DNA of 64,000 nt from Blastopirellula marina (GTDB lineage: Bacteria; Planctomycetota; Planctomycetia; Pirellulales; Pirellulaceae). The stretch is from the NCBI RefSeq assembly GCF_002967765.1, contig NZ_PUHY01000001.1, positions 124,001-188,000 on the forward strand, written 5' to 3'. The notes under the pieces are model-generated. The model saw only the letters and a program-made list of their open reading frames with translations, searched no databases and was not told the DNA's origin. Every line of letters begins with the position of its first letter. The first letter of the stretch is position 1. Shown in pieces: positions 39,213-48,665 of this stretch. The translations under genes were made by a program, and so were the position numbers.

Positions 39213-40076
39213 CTACAGAGCTTGTCGTTGGTACGGTACGGGGTGATGCGAGAAGTAGCATCTCCCCTCGGCATAGTAGGCGAACGGTCGACCCTTTTCT
39301 CGATCGACAAGGACAATCAACGCAGACGTTTCCGACGTATCCGAATAGGGTTGCGGTATACGCAGAATTACGCAATCTTCCTTGTAAAGGACGGCACCAT
39401 TTTTCGCTTTTGGATGCCAACCGTAAAACCTGTCATGGTCGTAGAACATTTCTTTGAGAAGCTGCGATCCCACCCCTTGATCCAATTGGACCGTTGCGTC
39501 GCCGACCTTCAATACGTCTTCCGCGAGTTCCTTAGAAGATAGCGAGATAGCGTGTTGTAGAGCGGACTTTGCCTGATTTTCGTCAGGGTAGGCCCCCGCA
39601 TAGGTGCCTGGCATCGGGCCAAACATGGTTGCAATTCCGGTGAGCATAAAATTGTAGGGCACAATAGTCAGCCACTCGTTCCCCGTGGAAAAACAACCGC
39701 CGGATAGATAACCACAACGTACTTGGGGATGGGGATTGTAATAATTCAAGGAAATGGGCCCCATTGTGCGCATCTTGGCAGTGCCGCGAGCGTAGTCCGG
39801 AACGGCCCAAACGGCAGATACGAACAAGGGAGTAGCAATCGTCAGGAGAAAGGCGGCCCATAACTTGCGTTGACTTATGAGCTGCAGCAAAACAGCCACG
39901 GCAACCAGCGGAAAGATTAAACTTAACGGACCGAGAGCGGCCAGGACCCAACAGGCAATAATCGTAATGATTGCCGTGCGGTATCCGCGGGAGCGATCTT
40001 CCGTCAACGCCGGATGCAGCAGATTCGAGCCCCCATCATCCGCCGGTTCATTTAGATCTTGTGCGAATGGTTCCAT
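39213..40076 (-). CDS. Hypothetical membrane protein
   Basis: 287 aa from ATG 40076, chosen because AGGAGA sits 6 nt upstream; the frame runs further upstream but without such a site. About 40 polar residues lead to two or three hydrophobic segments (about 33-95), then a soluble domain of about 190 aa (YLSGGCFSTGNEWLTIVP, DHDRFYGWHPKAK). No family recognised. Same strand and close to a small secreted protein gene upstream (52 bp), so possibly co-transcribed. It is convergent with the large PVC heme protein gene. Confidence 0.6.
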   Translation of the reverse strand: MEPFAQDLNEPADDGGSNLLHPALTEDRSRGYRTAIITIIACWVLAALGPLSLIFPLVAVAVLLQLISQRKLWAAFLLTIATPLFVSAVWAVPDYARGTAKMRTMGPISLNYYNPHPQVRCGYLSGGCFSTGNEWLTIVPYNFMLTGIATMFGPMPGTYAGAYPDENQAKSALQHAISLSSKELAEDVLKVGDATVQLDQGVGSQLLKEMFYDHDRFYGWHPKAKNGAVLYKEDCVILRIPQPYSDTSETSALIVLVDREKGRPFAYYAEGRCYFSHHPVPYQRQAL

Positions 40077-40128
40077 GAAAAGTCTCCTATCGCCATGCCA
40101 GCTATCGATGAAAACTCTAACACGCAGA

Positions 40129-40677
40129 CTACGGCTTACTCTTCTTTTGCTCGTCGATGTATTTGACCATGCCATCCAAACCACGCACGAACTTCATGTG
40201 CCCGTCAATGACCACGTAGAAGCTGGCGCCGCCGGTACTCTTAGCGAACTGTATCTTGGCGCGGTAGACGGGAATGTCTTGGGGAATCACTTCCAGCATG
40301 CGGTCATACTTGCCGAAGCCTTCCTCATGGCGGATATCGACCGCTTCGACCGAGACAATCTTTCCCATGTGGTCGGCTTCCTGCTTCGCCCGGTCGCTTT
40401 GGGCGATGATCTGTTTCCTAAGATCGGCGAAGCGAGACCAGATCAACGGCGCATCATCCCCCAGCAAGGCTGCTAACGTCTTTTGATCAGGTATCACCGT
40501 ATCGAGCTCTTTTTCGCGAACCTGAGCATCGTCGGAGGCCATACGCTGGTAGAACTGCAGGACACCAGCTTCCACGATTTCCTTCGGTGACTTCTCTTTC
40601 CCCTTGGTAGGCTCTTCCGCAACAAGGCAAACAGCAATGGCAATCCACATGAAAAGAGAGGCGCAAACGATTCTCAT
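40129..40677 (-). CDS. Small secreted hypothetical protein
   Basis: 182 aa from ATG 40677 with AGGAG about 9 nt upstream. The longer open frame reaching 41166 runs through the neighbouring oxidoreductase gene on the same strand and is spurious there. Signal peptide MRIVCASLFMWIAIAVCLVA, then a charged helical region (about 22-110) and a small beta-rich end (EVIPQDIPVYRAKIQFAK, ASFYVVIDGHMKFVRG). No family recognised. It is separated from the upstream oxidoreductase gene by a strong terminator. Confidence 0.65.
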   Translation of the reverse strand: MRIVCASLFMWIAIAVCLVAEEPTKGKEKSPKEIVEAGVLQFYQRMASDDAQVREKELDTVIPDQKTLAALLGDDAPLIWSRFADLRKQIIAQSDRAKQEADHMGKIVSVEAVDIRHEEGFGKYDRMLEVIPQDIPVYRAKIQFAKSTGGASFYVVIDGHMKFVRGLDGMVKYIDEQKKSKP

Positions 40678-40787
40678 AGCTGGAAACTCCTGGTTGGGTA
40701 TCTTCTCACAGAGTGCCACTCTCTGGGAGGGAGGCCAAACCGCATTATATTGCTCGCGGACGCACATTCCACGTTCTTTTGTCACGA

Positions 40788-40823
40788 AAAAAGCCTTCCG
40801 ATCATGAAGACCGGAAGGCTTTT
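40788..40823. terminator. Strong bidirectional rho-independent terminator
   Basis: AAAAGCCTTCCG pairs with CGGAAGGCTTTT around a 12-nt loop. On the minus strand the stem runs into six T residues. It sits 28 nt past the end of the Gfo/Idh/MocA oxidoreductase gene and about 110 bp before the next start codon, so it probably ends the SUMF1-oxidoreductase transcript. Confidence 0.85.
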
Positions 40824-40850
40824 CGTTGTGAACGACTCGGCAAAGAACGC

Positions 40851-42233
40851 TTAGACGGCGTATTCGACGTCGCGGTTCTTGCCTGGTTCCGGCACTGGAT
40901 AGCGGCCGTTTTCGTCGGACGTGACCGGGGCTGGGCCATCTTCGGTCATCTTGTCGACGTTCGGAGCGAACTCTTGCTCGCAGTTGAGCATTTGTTCGTA
41001 GGTGATCTCCTGACCGGTGTGGGCAGCCATGCGGCCCATGCTCGTCACCAGGCTGGCTTGAACGCCGCGGTGGACTTCGTTGTACGGCTGATCGTTGACG
41101 ATCGCGTCGATGAAGTCGTTCCATTCCAATTGGTATGGGTTTTCTTCTGGCTGCGGGAAGGCCCACGTCACTTCGCGGCGGCTTTGCTTTTGGCCGCTGA
41201 ACGTACGAACCTTACCAGGCGTGTGGCCTGAGGTGCTGACGATCGCCGATCCTTTACTACCGTGAACGACACTGGACATATCGTTGCGGCAACCGAGCAT
41301 CGTGCGACCATCGAAGAACAGCTTCGAGCCGTCGTCGTAGGTGTATTCCACGGCGTAGGTGTCGAAGTTCTGATCGATGAAATCACCACGGTAGTGACGA
41401 CCACCTAAAGCTTGTGCCTTAACCGGCCACGAGTTCTTCATCCACGAAGTTTCATCAATCTGGTGGATGTAGAAGTCGCTGAAGCAACCGCCGCTCGCCC
41501 ACAGGAAGCTGTGAAAACGTTCGATTTGGTACATGACTTCGGTCTTGTCGTCTGGCTTGCGGGTCGAGAAGGCCGAGGCGACTGGACCGTGCATACGATA
41601 GGCACGCATGCAGACGATATCGCCGATTTCACCATTCTGAATTCGCTCGTGGAGTTCCTGGCGACCGCGGCAGTGGCGAACCATTAGACCAACAGCCGAT
41701 TTGATGTTCTTCTGGTCAGCCAGCTCGGCCAAGGCAATCATCCTCTTGGCGCTTGGGCCATCGGCGATGACGGGCTTCTCCATGAACACATTCAAACCGC
41801 GATCGATCGCATAAGTGTAATGGACCCAGCGGAATGCGAGCGGGGTGGCCAGAATCACGACGTCGCCAGGGTTCAGAGCGTCCATGGCCTGCTTGTAGGC
41901 TTCAAAACCAACATACTGGCGATCTTTCGGCACATCGACCTTTTCCTTGTTGCCTTGGAAATTGCGATCGAGCGATTGATGACTGCCCGTCAGACGGTGT
42001 TCGAACACGTCGGCCATGGCGACCAGCTTGGTGCGTGCGCCCGGCACATTTAGAGCGTCAGCAGCGGCACCGGAACCACGACCACCGCACCCAACCAGGG
42101 CGACTTGGATCGTGCCGATCTCTTTCTCTTCCGCGTGCACGTGGGGCACCGCAAAGGCGGACAGTGCAGAAGCGGCGCCAGCAACTTTCATGAAGTCGCG
42201 GCGAGTATTCTTAGGGGCAAGTCGTTCGCTCAT
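40851..42233 (-). CDS. Tat-exported Gfo/Idh/MocA family oxidoreductase
   Basis: 460 aa. Twin-arginine signal TRRDFMKVAGAASALSAFAV (residues about 10-30). Rossmann fold: VALVGCGGRGSGAAADAL. The MocA family substrate domain follows, with MEKPVIADGPSAKRMI (the EKP motif) and TSWMKNSWPVKAQALGG. These NAD(P)-dependent enzymes act on sugars or inositols; those with a Tat signal are widespread in planctomycetes and carry their cofactor out folded. AGGATCGATT precedes the ATG. It follows the cytochrome-SUMF1 fusion gene by 48 bp on the same strand. Confidence 0.9.
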   Translation of the reverse strand: MSERLAPKNTRRDFMKVAGAASALSAFAVPHVHAEEKEIGTIQVALVGCGGRGSGAAADALNVPGARTKLVAMADVFEHRLTGSHQSLDRNFQGNKEKVDVPKDRQYVGFEAYKQAMDALNPGDVVILATPLAFRWVHYTYAIDRGLNVFMEKPVIADGPSAKRMIALAELADQKNIKSAVGLMVRHCRGRQELHERIQNGEIGDIVCMRAYRMHGPVASAFSTRKPDDKTEVMYQIERFHSFLWASGGCFSDFYIHQIDETSWMKNSWPVKAQALGGRHYRGDFIDQNFDTYAVEYTYDDGSKLFFDGRTMLGCRNDMSSVVHGSKGSAIVSTSGHTPGKVRTFSGQKQSRREVTWAFPQPEENPYQLEWNDFIDAIVNDQPYNEVHRGVQASLVTSMGRMAAHTGQEITYEQMLNCEQEFAPNVDKMTEDGPAPVTSDENGRYPVPEPGKNRDVEYAV

Positions 42234-42281
42234 AATCGATCCTGTTAATTAGGAAAAGAAAAAGGAGGAATGAAAGTGGGG

Positions 42282-43679
42282 CTAGAAAACGTCTTTCGCA
42301 CTATTCCAGTAGAAGTACATTTCCTCTGGCGAGGGTATCTTTTTAGGGCGAATAATGCGGAAGCCAAGTTGCTGAGCGTTGGTGTGATACCACACGCTCT
42401 TGGGAAGCTGAGGGTCTTGCTGCTTCCAAAGTGCGTCGCTACCACGACGGGCCGCACTTCGTAAGCGATCTGGATCGTCATCCCAACCACCGCCACGCGC
42501 ACTACGTGGATACAGCGTGACTGGCTTAATGTAGGGATTGTTGGGATCTTCTTGAATTTGCTTGAAGTAGTCAGGCACGTATTGATCGGCAGTCCACTCC
42601 ATGACGTTGCCGTGCATGTCGTAGATGCCCCATGGATTGGGTTTCTTTAAACCGACCTTCTGGTACTTTTCGTTCGCGTTGTCGTAGAACCAGCCATACT
42701 GGGTCAGCTGATCTGGGTCGTCACCGAAAGAATAGGCGGATGTCGTGCCGGCGCGGCAAGCATATTCCCATTCCGCTTCGGTAGGCAAGCGATAGAAGTG
42801 CCCGGTTTGAGCGCTAAGCCATTGGCAGTACTTGTTGGCGGCGTGCTGAGTCATGCTGATCGCGGGATAGCCATGCTGCCCCATGCCGAAACTCATTTCG
42901 GTGTAGGGTGGCGTTGGTTGGCTAACCGCGTCGACAATGGTATGCTCATCCGACTTGAAGTCCTTGCGGGAACCATCTTTGTAGCGATCGACCTGGGTGA
43001 TCATGAACGGTTCGTACTCATCCCAGGTGACTTCATACTTGCCAATCCAGAATGGATCGACGGTCACTTTGGTTTGCGGCCCTTCTTCCGGCTTGCGGAA
43101 TTCTTCCGTCTCCGGGCTTCCCATCAGAAACTCGCCACCTGGGACCGCGATCATTTGGTAGTCGACCTCGGTGACTGGGATCGTGTTCTTATAGTCAGCC
43201 GCTTCTCCTTTTTCCTTCTCGGCTTGGGCGACAATCTTCGCATGGATTTTCTTAACCAATTCGAAGTCGTCAGGCGAGACGTGCGTTGACTTCTTCGCCT
43301 TCGCTTTCAATTCAACGTCTTCCGGCCAATTTGCTCCTTCTTCGATCCACTTCTTCAGCAATTCGGTCTCTTCTTTCCTAAGTGGACCACCAGATCGCAG
43401 AGGGGGCATCAGTTCATCATCAGTGCGTTCGACGATGGTCATCGTGTACAGCATACTGTCATCAGGATTGCCGGGATCAATCGCCCCGCCACTACCTGAA
43501 TCGAATGCCATTTCCTTCGACGTCAGGATGAAGTCACCATCTGGTTCATCCCCTGAATGGCACGAGACACAGTTGAACTCCAGAATCGGCGCGACTTCTT
43601 TTACGAAATCGACCTCCGCCGCATTGAGAGATCCAGAGAGAAAACAAATAGAGACGCTAAGCAAGCAACGAAGTTTCAT
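42282..43679 (-). CDS. Secreted cytochrome c - SUMF1 (formylglycine-generating-enzyme-fold) fusion
   Basis: 465 aa from ATG 43679 with signal peptide LRCLLSVSICFLSGSLNAAE; in-frame ATGs at 43691 and 43736 are alternatives, and no clear ribosome-binding site decides among them. Residues about 20-120 are a PSCyt1-like heme domain with CVSCHSGDEPDGDF (Cys near 37) and DELMPPL. Residues about 165-455 are the SUMF1/EgtB/PvdO fold (MIAVPGGEFLMGSPETEEF, FWIGKYEVTWDEYEPF, RLPTEAEWEYACRAG). In the C-terminal segment RLRSAARR, where true formylglycine-generating enzymes have catalytic Cys, Ser and Ala stand instead. So it is probably not a sulfatase activator. Confidence 0.82.
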   Translation of the reverse strand: MKLRCLLSVSICFLSGSLNAAEVDFVKEVAPILEFNCVSCHSGDEPDGDFILTSKEMAFDSGSGGAIDPGNPDDSMLYTMTIVERTDDELMPPLRSGGPLRKEETELLKKWIEEGANWPEDVELKAKAKKSTHVSPDDFELVKKIHAKIVAQAEKEKGEAADYKNTIPVTEVDYQMIAVPGGEFLMGSPETEEFRKPEEGPQTKVTVDPFWIGKYEVTWDEYEPFMITQVDRYKDGSRKDFKSDEHTIVDAVSQPTPPYTEMSFGMGQHGYPAISMTQHAANKYCQWLSAQTGHFYRLPTEAEWEYACRAGTTSAYSFGDDPDQLTQYGWFYDNANEKYQKVGLKKPNPWGIYDMHGNVMEWTADQYVPDYFKQIQEDPNNPYIKPVTLYPRSARGGGWDDDPDRLRSAARRGSDALWKQQDPQLPKSVWYHTNAQQLGFRIIRPKKIPSPEEMYFYWNSAKDVF

Positions 43680-43981
43680 ACAGATTGACATCAGTGACTT
43701 GAGACACTTTTCGCCGCAGAATTCCACGACGCTCATAGGAAAGGGGGGAGCTCATGAGGGGGAGTTACTGCCGGAGAAATTGCAGCAACAGGTACATCTT
43801 AGGCGAAGAGCACGCCCGTGCAATAGTCACAATGCCATGCGCAATATGTCACAATTGCCTAAACCACTGCCATATCGCGGGAGATCACACCCGCTAGGGC
43901 GTCAAATGCAACAAAATAGAAAATAACGAATTACAAAATAGGTATCGTTCCGCTTCGATTGAGGTTCTTTGCTGGACAATC
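43680..43981. other. 302-bp gene-free stretch with two near-identical direct repeats
   Basis: No coding sequence is visible on either strand apart from a possible longer N-terminus of the SUMF1 fusion (to 43736). GCAATAGTCACAAT at 43820-43833 recurs as GCAATATGTCACAAT at 43841-43855, one base longer. It lies upstream of the SUMF1-oxidoreductase unit and could bind a regulator. Confidence 0.4.
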
Positions 43982-46948
43982 TCACGAAATGACGAGGGCA
44001 TCTCGCAAGATTTGGGCGGGATGTTTTGCATTACGAGATGTACCGTCGTGGATTTGATGTCGGCACGAGGTACCTGGGGCAGCGATCAGCGTCTCTTCCG
44101 ATAGTTCCCGGACGCGAGGAAAGAGGACCAACTCGCCAATCTGCATCGAAATCGGGTAATGCTCGGCCTCGTAGCCAAACGATCCAGCCATCCCGCAACA
44201 TCCACTGGGAATAGTCTTTACCGTATAGTTGCGAGGGAGTCCCAACGCCACAATGCTGGCTGATTGCCCGACGAGTGCCTTCTGGAAGCAGTGTCCGTGC
44301 AACGAAATCGATTTCGCTTCGTCCGTGAATGAGTCGGGCGTGATCCGCCCTGCCCTGACCTCGTTTTGGACAAACTCCTCGAACATCAAGCATTGGGGGG
44401 CGATCTTATGAGCGATTGGCCGTAACTCGGGATCTGCCAATTCCAAGGTTTCGTCGCGAAAGGTGAGGATCGTTGACGGCTCTAGACCAATCATCGTGAC
44501 TCCATCGCTGAGTTGTCCCTCAAGCAGACGTAGATTGTGATCGATCCGCTTCTTAGCCTCCCGAAGTAATCCTTTCGACAACCAAGTTCGGCCACTCTCG
44601 CCGTGATCAGGAATCTTGACCGAGTAGCCGAGCCGTTCGAGAAGTTCGACAGCCGCTATCCCAACATGTGGATCATGGAAGTTTGTAAACTCGTCATTAA
44701 ACAGCAGTACCCGTCCAACTTTTCCGGCATTTTCATGCGCCTTGTGCTCTGCAAACCAGGATGCCAGCGTTTGCCTGGGAAGAAGCGGGATGGTTCGTTC
44801 CGGATGGAAGCCGGTTAAACGATTCAAGATTTTCCGAATAAACGTGGTACCAAACAACAAATTCCAAAGCCATGGGAACTTGGCGGCCAGGTTTTGTTTG
44901 CTCGTGAAATCAGCAATCAATTTCGCGCGGCGTGGTACTCCGTGGGCATCATAATAATGCTGTTGAAATTCGGCCTTCAATTTGGCCATGTCGACCGTTG
45001 ACGGGCATTCCTTCTTGCAGCCCTTGCATGACAAACAGAGATCGAGGACCTCTTTCAACTCTTCGTTGTCGAAAGGATTGGTCGCGTCCGAATCGGTAAT
45101 CACATGTCGTAACGCGTTCGCTCGGGCGCGAGTCGTGTGCATCTCGTTTCGTGTGGCCATGTAACTGGGACACATCGTACCGCCAGTCAGGTGCGTCTTG
45201 CGACAATCGCCTGAGCCGTTGCACATTTCAGCCGCGCCGAGAATGCCGAAGTTCGACGAAAAGTCGAACAGTGTCTCAGGCTGACGTGGCTGCTGTCCTG
45301 GCGTGTAACGGAGTGAGCTGTTCATCGGCGGCGTATCGACGATCTTATTCGGATTGAACACTCCGCCTGGATCCCAGGTCCGCTTAACCTCACGGACCAA
45401 TTGGTAGTTACGAGCTCCGATCATGTATTCCAGGAACTCGCCCCGAAGCCGGCCATCGCCATGTTCACCACTGAGCGACCCTCGGTATTGTTTGACGAGT
45501 TCCGCGATAGTTTCCGCGACCTCGCGAAATTGACGATTCCCGTCGGGCGTCTTCAAATTGATCACCGGGCGCAGGTGAATCTCACCACTGCCAGCATGCG
45601 CATAGTGAACACACTCTAAGCCAAACCGATCTTGTAGTCGCCGATTAAACTCCGCGATGTATTCTGGCAGATCATCCACATCGACACAGGTATCTTCGAT
45701 GACGGGCGCTGGCTTCGCATCACCCGGCGTGTTACCTAGCAATCCGAGTCCTGCCTTTCGCAGATCCCAGATCTTCTCGGTATCCTCTCCGAAGAGCACG
45801 GGGAATGCATAGCCGTATCCGGCGGCTTGAATTTCCGCGATGATCCGATCGCAGCGCGATTGGACTTCATGCTCCGCATCGCCACGGATGTCGATCACTA
45901 GGATCGCACCGGGGCTGCCTTGCACGAACCATCGATTGGCGCGATGTTCGATGCTTCGTTCGGTACAAGCCAGGATGTAACTGTCGATCAGTTCGCAGCC
46001 GTAGCAGTCATGCTTCACAGCAATTTGCGTGGCGCGTAATGATTCGTCGACTGTCTCGAAGTGCCCGCAAATCAATCCGTTCACTTTCGGTGGCAGTGGT
46101 AGACAATTCAGTTTGATCTTCGTGGCGAAGAACAATGTCCCTTCGCTTCCGGCGATCAGCTTGCAAAAATTGAACGGTTTGTCACTTCCTTCGTTCAGCG
46201 CATCCGCGTCCATCAATAGATCGATTGCGTAGCCTGTGTTACGACGCGGGATGGACGGCTTAGGAAATTCACGTTCAATCTCTGTGCGATTCTCGGTATC
46301 GCTAAGCATCGCTCGGATTTGCTTGTAGAGCGTCGTCTCTAAGCAATCGGGGCCGTTGCACTTAGCTTCAAACTCTTCTTTCGAAAGTGCCTTGAAGGTC
46401 ACGAACGATCCATCGGAGAGAAACCCTTCGATCTCCAGCAGATGATCGCGGGTGCTGCCGTACTTGATCGAATTCGATCCGCACGAATTGTTGCCCACCA
46501 TCCCGCCAAGCATCGCTCGATTTTGCGTTGAGGTTTCGGGACCGAACAACATGCCGTGCGGCTTAAGCGCCAAGTTGAGCTCGTTGCGGATGACGCCGGG
46601 CTCGACACAGACTGTTCGCTCTTTTGCGTCGATCTCTAAGATGCGTGTAAAGTTGCGTGAGACATCAACGACGATGCCACTTCCAACGACCTGCCCCGCT
46701 AGCGAGGTCCCAGCCGTTCGCGGGATTAAGCCAACACCATGCTTCCCGGCAAAGAGAATCAATTCGCGGATATCATCGCTCGTCTTCGGAATGGCCACCG
46801 CCAGCGGCATCTGTTGGTAGGCCGAGGCATCGGTGGAGTATAGAGTCCGCATCAATTGGCCAGTGTGCAGTTCTCCTTGTAATTTCGAGCGAAGAGTAGC
46901 GAACTGATCACTAAGATCAACAGAGACGGGTGCAGCGGCGGTATCCAT
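43982..46948 (-). CDS. Single-chain FAD/4Fe-4S oxidoreductase (GlcD-GlcF / D-lactate dehydrogenase type)
   Basis: 988 aa from ATG 46948. The N-terminal half is an FAD-binding PCMH domain (VGLIPRTAGTSLAGQVVGSG) and a GlcD-type C-terminal domain (residues about 45-560; SGEHGDGRLRGEF). Next come two ferredoxin-like clusters (about 600-700: CNGSGDCRKTH, LDLCLSCKGCKKECPS). Then a Cys-rich CCG domain pair (about 790-970: SLHGHCFQKAL, IPSGCCGMAGSFGYE, APGTSCRHQI). This is the fused form of glycolate or D-lactate oxidase that passes electrons to quinone. Substrate not decided. Divergent from the NAD/ADP-ribose operon. Confidence 0.88.
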   Translation of the reverse strand: MDTAAAPVSVDLSDQFATLRSKLQGELHTGQLMRTLYSTDASAYQQMPLAVAIPKTSDDIRELILFAGKHGVGLIPRTAGTSLAGQVVGSGIVVDVSRNFTRILEIDAKERTVCVEPGVIRNELNLALKPHGMLFGPETSTQNRAMLGGMVGNNSCGSNSIKYGSTRDHLLEIEGFLSDGSFVTFKALSKEEFEAKCNGPDCLETTLYKQIRAMLSDTENRTEIEREFPKPSIPRRNTGYAIDLLMDADALNEGSDKPFNFCKLIAGSEGTLFFATKIKLNCLPLPPKVNGLICGHFETVDESLRATQIAVKHDCYGCELIDSYILACTERSIEHRANRWFVQGSPGAILVIDIRGDAEHEVQSRCDRIIAEIQAAGYGYAFPVLFGEDTEKIWDLRKAGLGLLGNTPGDAKPAPVIEDTCVDVDDLPEYIAEFNRRLQDRFGLECVHYAHAGSGEIHLRPVINLKTPDGNRQFREVAETIAELVKQYRGSLSGEHGDGRLRGEFLEYMIGARNYQLVREVKRTWDPGGVFNPNKIVDTPPMNSSLRYTPGQQPRQPETLFDFSSNFGILGAAEMCNGSGDCRKTHLTGGTMCPSYMATRNEMHTTRARANALRHVITDSDATNPFDNEELKEVLDLCLSCKGCKKECPSTVDMAKLKAEFQQHYYDAHGVPRRAKLIADFTSKQNLAAKFPWLWNLLFGTTFIRKILNRLTGFHPERTIPLLPRQTLASWFAEHKAHENAGKVGRVLLFNDEFTNFHDPHVGIAAVELLERLGYSVKIPDHGESGRTWLSKGLLREAKKRIDHNLRLLEGQLSDGVTMIGLEPSTILTFRDETLELADPELRPIAHKIAPQCLMFEEFVQNEVRAGRITPDSFTDEAKSISLHGHCFQKALVGQSASIVALGLPRNYTVKTIPSGCCGMAGSFGYEAEHYPISMQIGELVLFPRVRELSEETLIAAPGTSCRHQIHDGTSRNAKHPAQILRDALVIS

Positions 46949-47131
46949 AGGGGACTTTGACACAAGGAAGGACGAGCATTGGGCGATTACTCTTCCATCA
47001 TAGGGGCCCAAATCACAAATTCCCATCGGGGATAGGCATTGGTGCGCGTTTCATAGAAATCCTTCCAGTGGAGACGAGGTTTTTGGCACATCGAACGCCT
47101 GCTAACACCAAACTTCGGATACGCTTTTCTG

Positions 47132-47160
47132 TTGACATCATCTCAGTTAGTGTCTATACT
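47132..47160 (+). promoter_or_regulatory. Sigma-70-type promoter of the NAD/ADP-ribose operon
   Basis: TTGACA (47132-47137), a 17-bp spacer, and TATACT (47155-47160). This is an almost ideal housekeeping promoter, 21 bp before the pncB ATG. Its -10 box lies inside the palindromic operator, so a bound repressor would block polymerase. Confidence 0.8.
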
Positions 47161-47168
47161 ACACTAAC
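47146..47168 (+). promoter_or_regulatory. Probable NrtR operator
   Basis: GTTAGTGT - CTATACT - ACACTAAC, a perfect 8-bp inverted repeat with a 7-bp centre. It overlaps the -10 box and the likely +1 of the pncB promoter. The second gene of the operon encodes an NrtR-type repressor, a family known to bind such palindromes upstream of NAD genes, so autoregulation is likely. Confidence 0.78.
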
Positions 47169-47180
47169 AAGGAGACGGAA

Positions 47181-48665
47181 ATGCTCAACGAACTCTATCA
47201 ACCTCCGTTAGCGCTGCTAACCGATTTGTACCAGCTGACGATGGCCTACGGCTATTGGAAGCTGGGACGGGCAGATCAGCATGCGGTATTCCATTTGTTC
47301 TTTCGCAAGCCACCTTTCCGAGGTGGATATGCGGTTGCCGCTGGTCTCGAGCAAGCGTTGCAATACTTGGAGCGATTCCGCTTCGAGCAATCCGACTTGG
47401 ATTACCTGGGCAGCCTAACCGGAAATGATGGTGCTCCTCTATTCGAACAGGCGTTCCTCGATTATCTGGGGCAAACGAAGCTGTCGGTCGATGTTGATGC
47501 GGTTCAGGAAGGAACCGTTACCTTCGGGCAGGAACCACTTTTGCGGGTTCGCGGCCCGATTCTGCAGTGTCAATTGTTAGAAACACCCCTGTTAAATCTA
47601 ATCAACTTTCAAACATTGATTGCCACCAAATCGGCTCGTATTGCGACTGCGGCAGGAGACGATCCGATTTTGGAATTCGGACTGCGACGGGCCCAAGGTA
47701 TTGATGGCGCTCTTTCCGCCAGCAGGGCTGCCTACATCGGTGGAAGCACTGCCACATCCAACGTTTTGGCTGGCAAGATGTTTGGCATTCCCGTGAAAGG
47801 AACCCATGCCCATAGCTGGGTTATGTCGTTCGATACGGAAGCGGAAGCATTCGCTCAATACGCCGCAGCAATGCCCAATAATTGCGTCTTCCTGGTCGAT
47901 ACGTATGACACGCTTGATGGAGTCCGCCAGGCCTGTAAAGTTGGCAAAAAGCTACGCGAACAAGGACACGAGATGGTCGGAATTCGTCTCGACTCAGGCG
48001 ACCTCGCATATCTCAGCATCGAGGCACGCAAGATCCTAGACGAAGCAGGATTTCCCAAAGCCGCGATTGTTGCCTCCAATGACCTGGACGAACACATCAT
48101 CGAAAACCTCAAATCGCAAGGTAGCCAGATCGCGATCTGGGGAGTGGGAACCAAATTGGCTACCGCATTCGATCAACCTGCCTTAGGAGGCGTTTATAAG
48201 CTGGCCGCTATCCAGCAAGCCGATGGCACATGGCAACCGAAGGTCAAACTATCAGAACAGGCGATTAAGACATCGATCCCCGGAACCTTACAGGTACGTC
48301 GTTACATGGAAGACGGCCGTATGGTCGGTGACATGATTTATGACGAACAAGTAGGCGTTGATCCACGGAGAGTCATTGTCGATAGCAAAGATGCCACGCG
48401 ACGCAAACGGCTAGCAGAGACGACCTCGGTCGAACTTCTCCGGCCAGCGATGCAAGGGGGTAAGCGAGTCGCGATGGCCGAATCACTAAAGGACATTCGT
48501 GAGCGAGCCCAACGGCAACTGGCCTCGTTGCATCCGACGATTCGTCGATTCATGAATCCTCACGAGTATCCGGTTGGCCTTGATATTGGCCTGCATGAAC
48601 TACGAGACAACATGATTCACGAGGCTCGGCAGGCTCGTTGGCAAGCAGAGGAAGACCCATCGTGA
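47181..48665 (+). CDS. pncB: Nicotinate phosphoribosyltransferase
   Basis: 494 aa. PncB joins nicotinate to PRPP (ATP-assisted) to give nicotinate mononucleotide, the entry of the Preiss-Handler NAD salvage route. Seen: [18 protein letters not shown] at the N-terminus, the phosphoribosyl-binding core ([31 protein letters not shown] with the catalytic His) and [26 protein letters not shown] sits just before the ATG. It is the first gene of the operon and overlaps nrtR by 4 nt at its stop (GTGA). Confidence 0.96.
   Translation: MLNELYQPPLALLTDLYQLTMAYGYWKLGRADQHAVFHLFFRKPPFRGGYAVAAGLEQALQYLERFRFEQSDLDYLGSLTGNDGAPLFEQAFLDYLGQTKLSVDVDAVQEGTVTFGQEPLLRVRGPILQCQLLETPLLNLINFQTLIATKSARIATAAGDDPILEFGLRRAQGIDGALSASRAAYIGGSTATSNVLAGKMFGIPVKGTHAHSWVMSFDTEAEAFAQYAAAMPNNCVFLVDTYDTLDGVRQACKVGKKLREQGHEMVGIRLDSGDLAYLSIEARKILDEAGFPKAAIVASNDLDEHIIENLKSQGSQIAIWGVGTKLATAFDQPALGGVYKLAAIQQADGTWQPKVKLSEQAIKTSIPGTLQVRRYMEDGRMVGDMIYDEQVGVDPRRVIVDSKDATRRKRLAETTSVELLRPAMQGGKRVAMAESLKDIRERAQRQLASLHPTIRRFMNPHEYPVGLDIGLHELRDNMIHEARQARWQAEEDPS

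Noticed and set aside
40678-41166. An upstream extension of the small secreted protein's frame (to 345 aa)
   Set aside because: It runs on the same strand through the 3' part of the oxidoreductase gene in another frame and across a strong terminator. The signal peptide and ribosome-binding site place the real start at 40677.
42282-43679. The SUMF1-fold protein as the activator (formylglycine-generating enzyme) of the sulfatase at 16303-17754
   Set aside because: The catalytic Cys residues expected in the C-terminal motif are Ser/Ala, and a heme domain is fused at the front.
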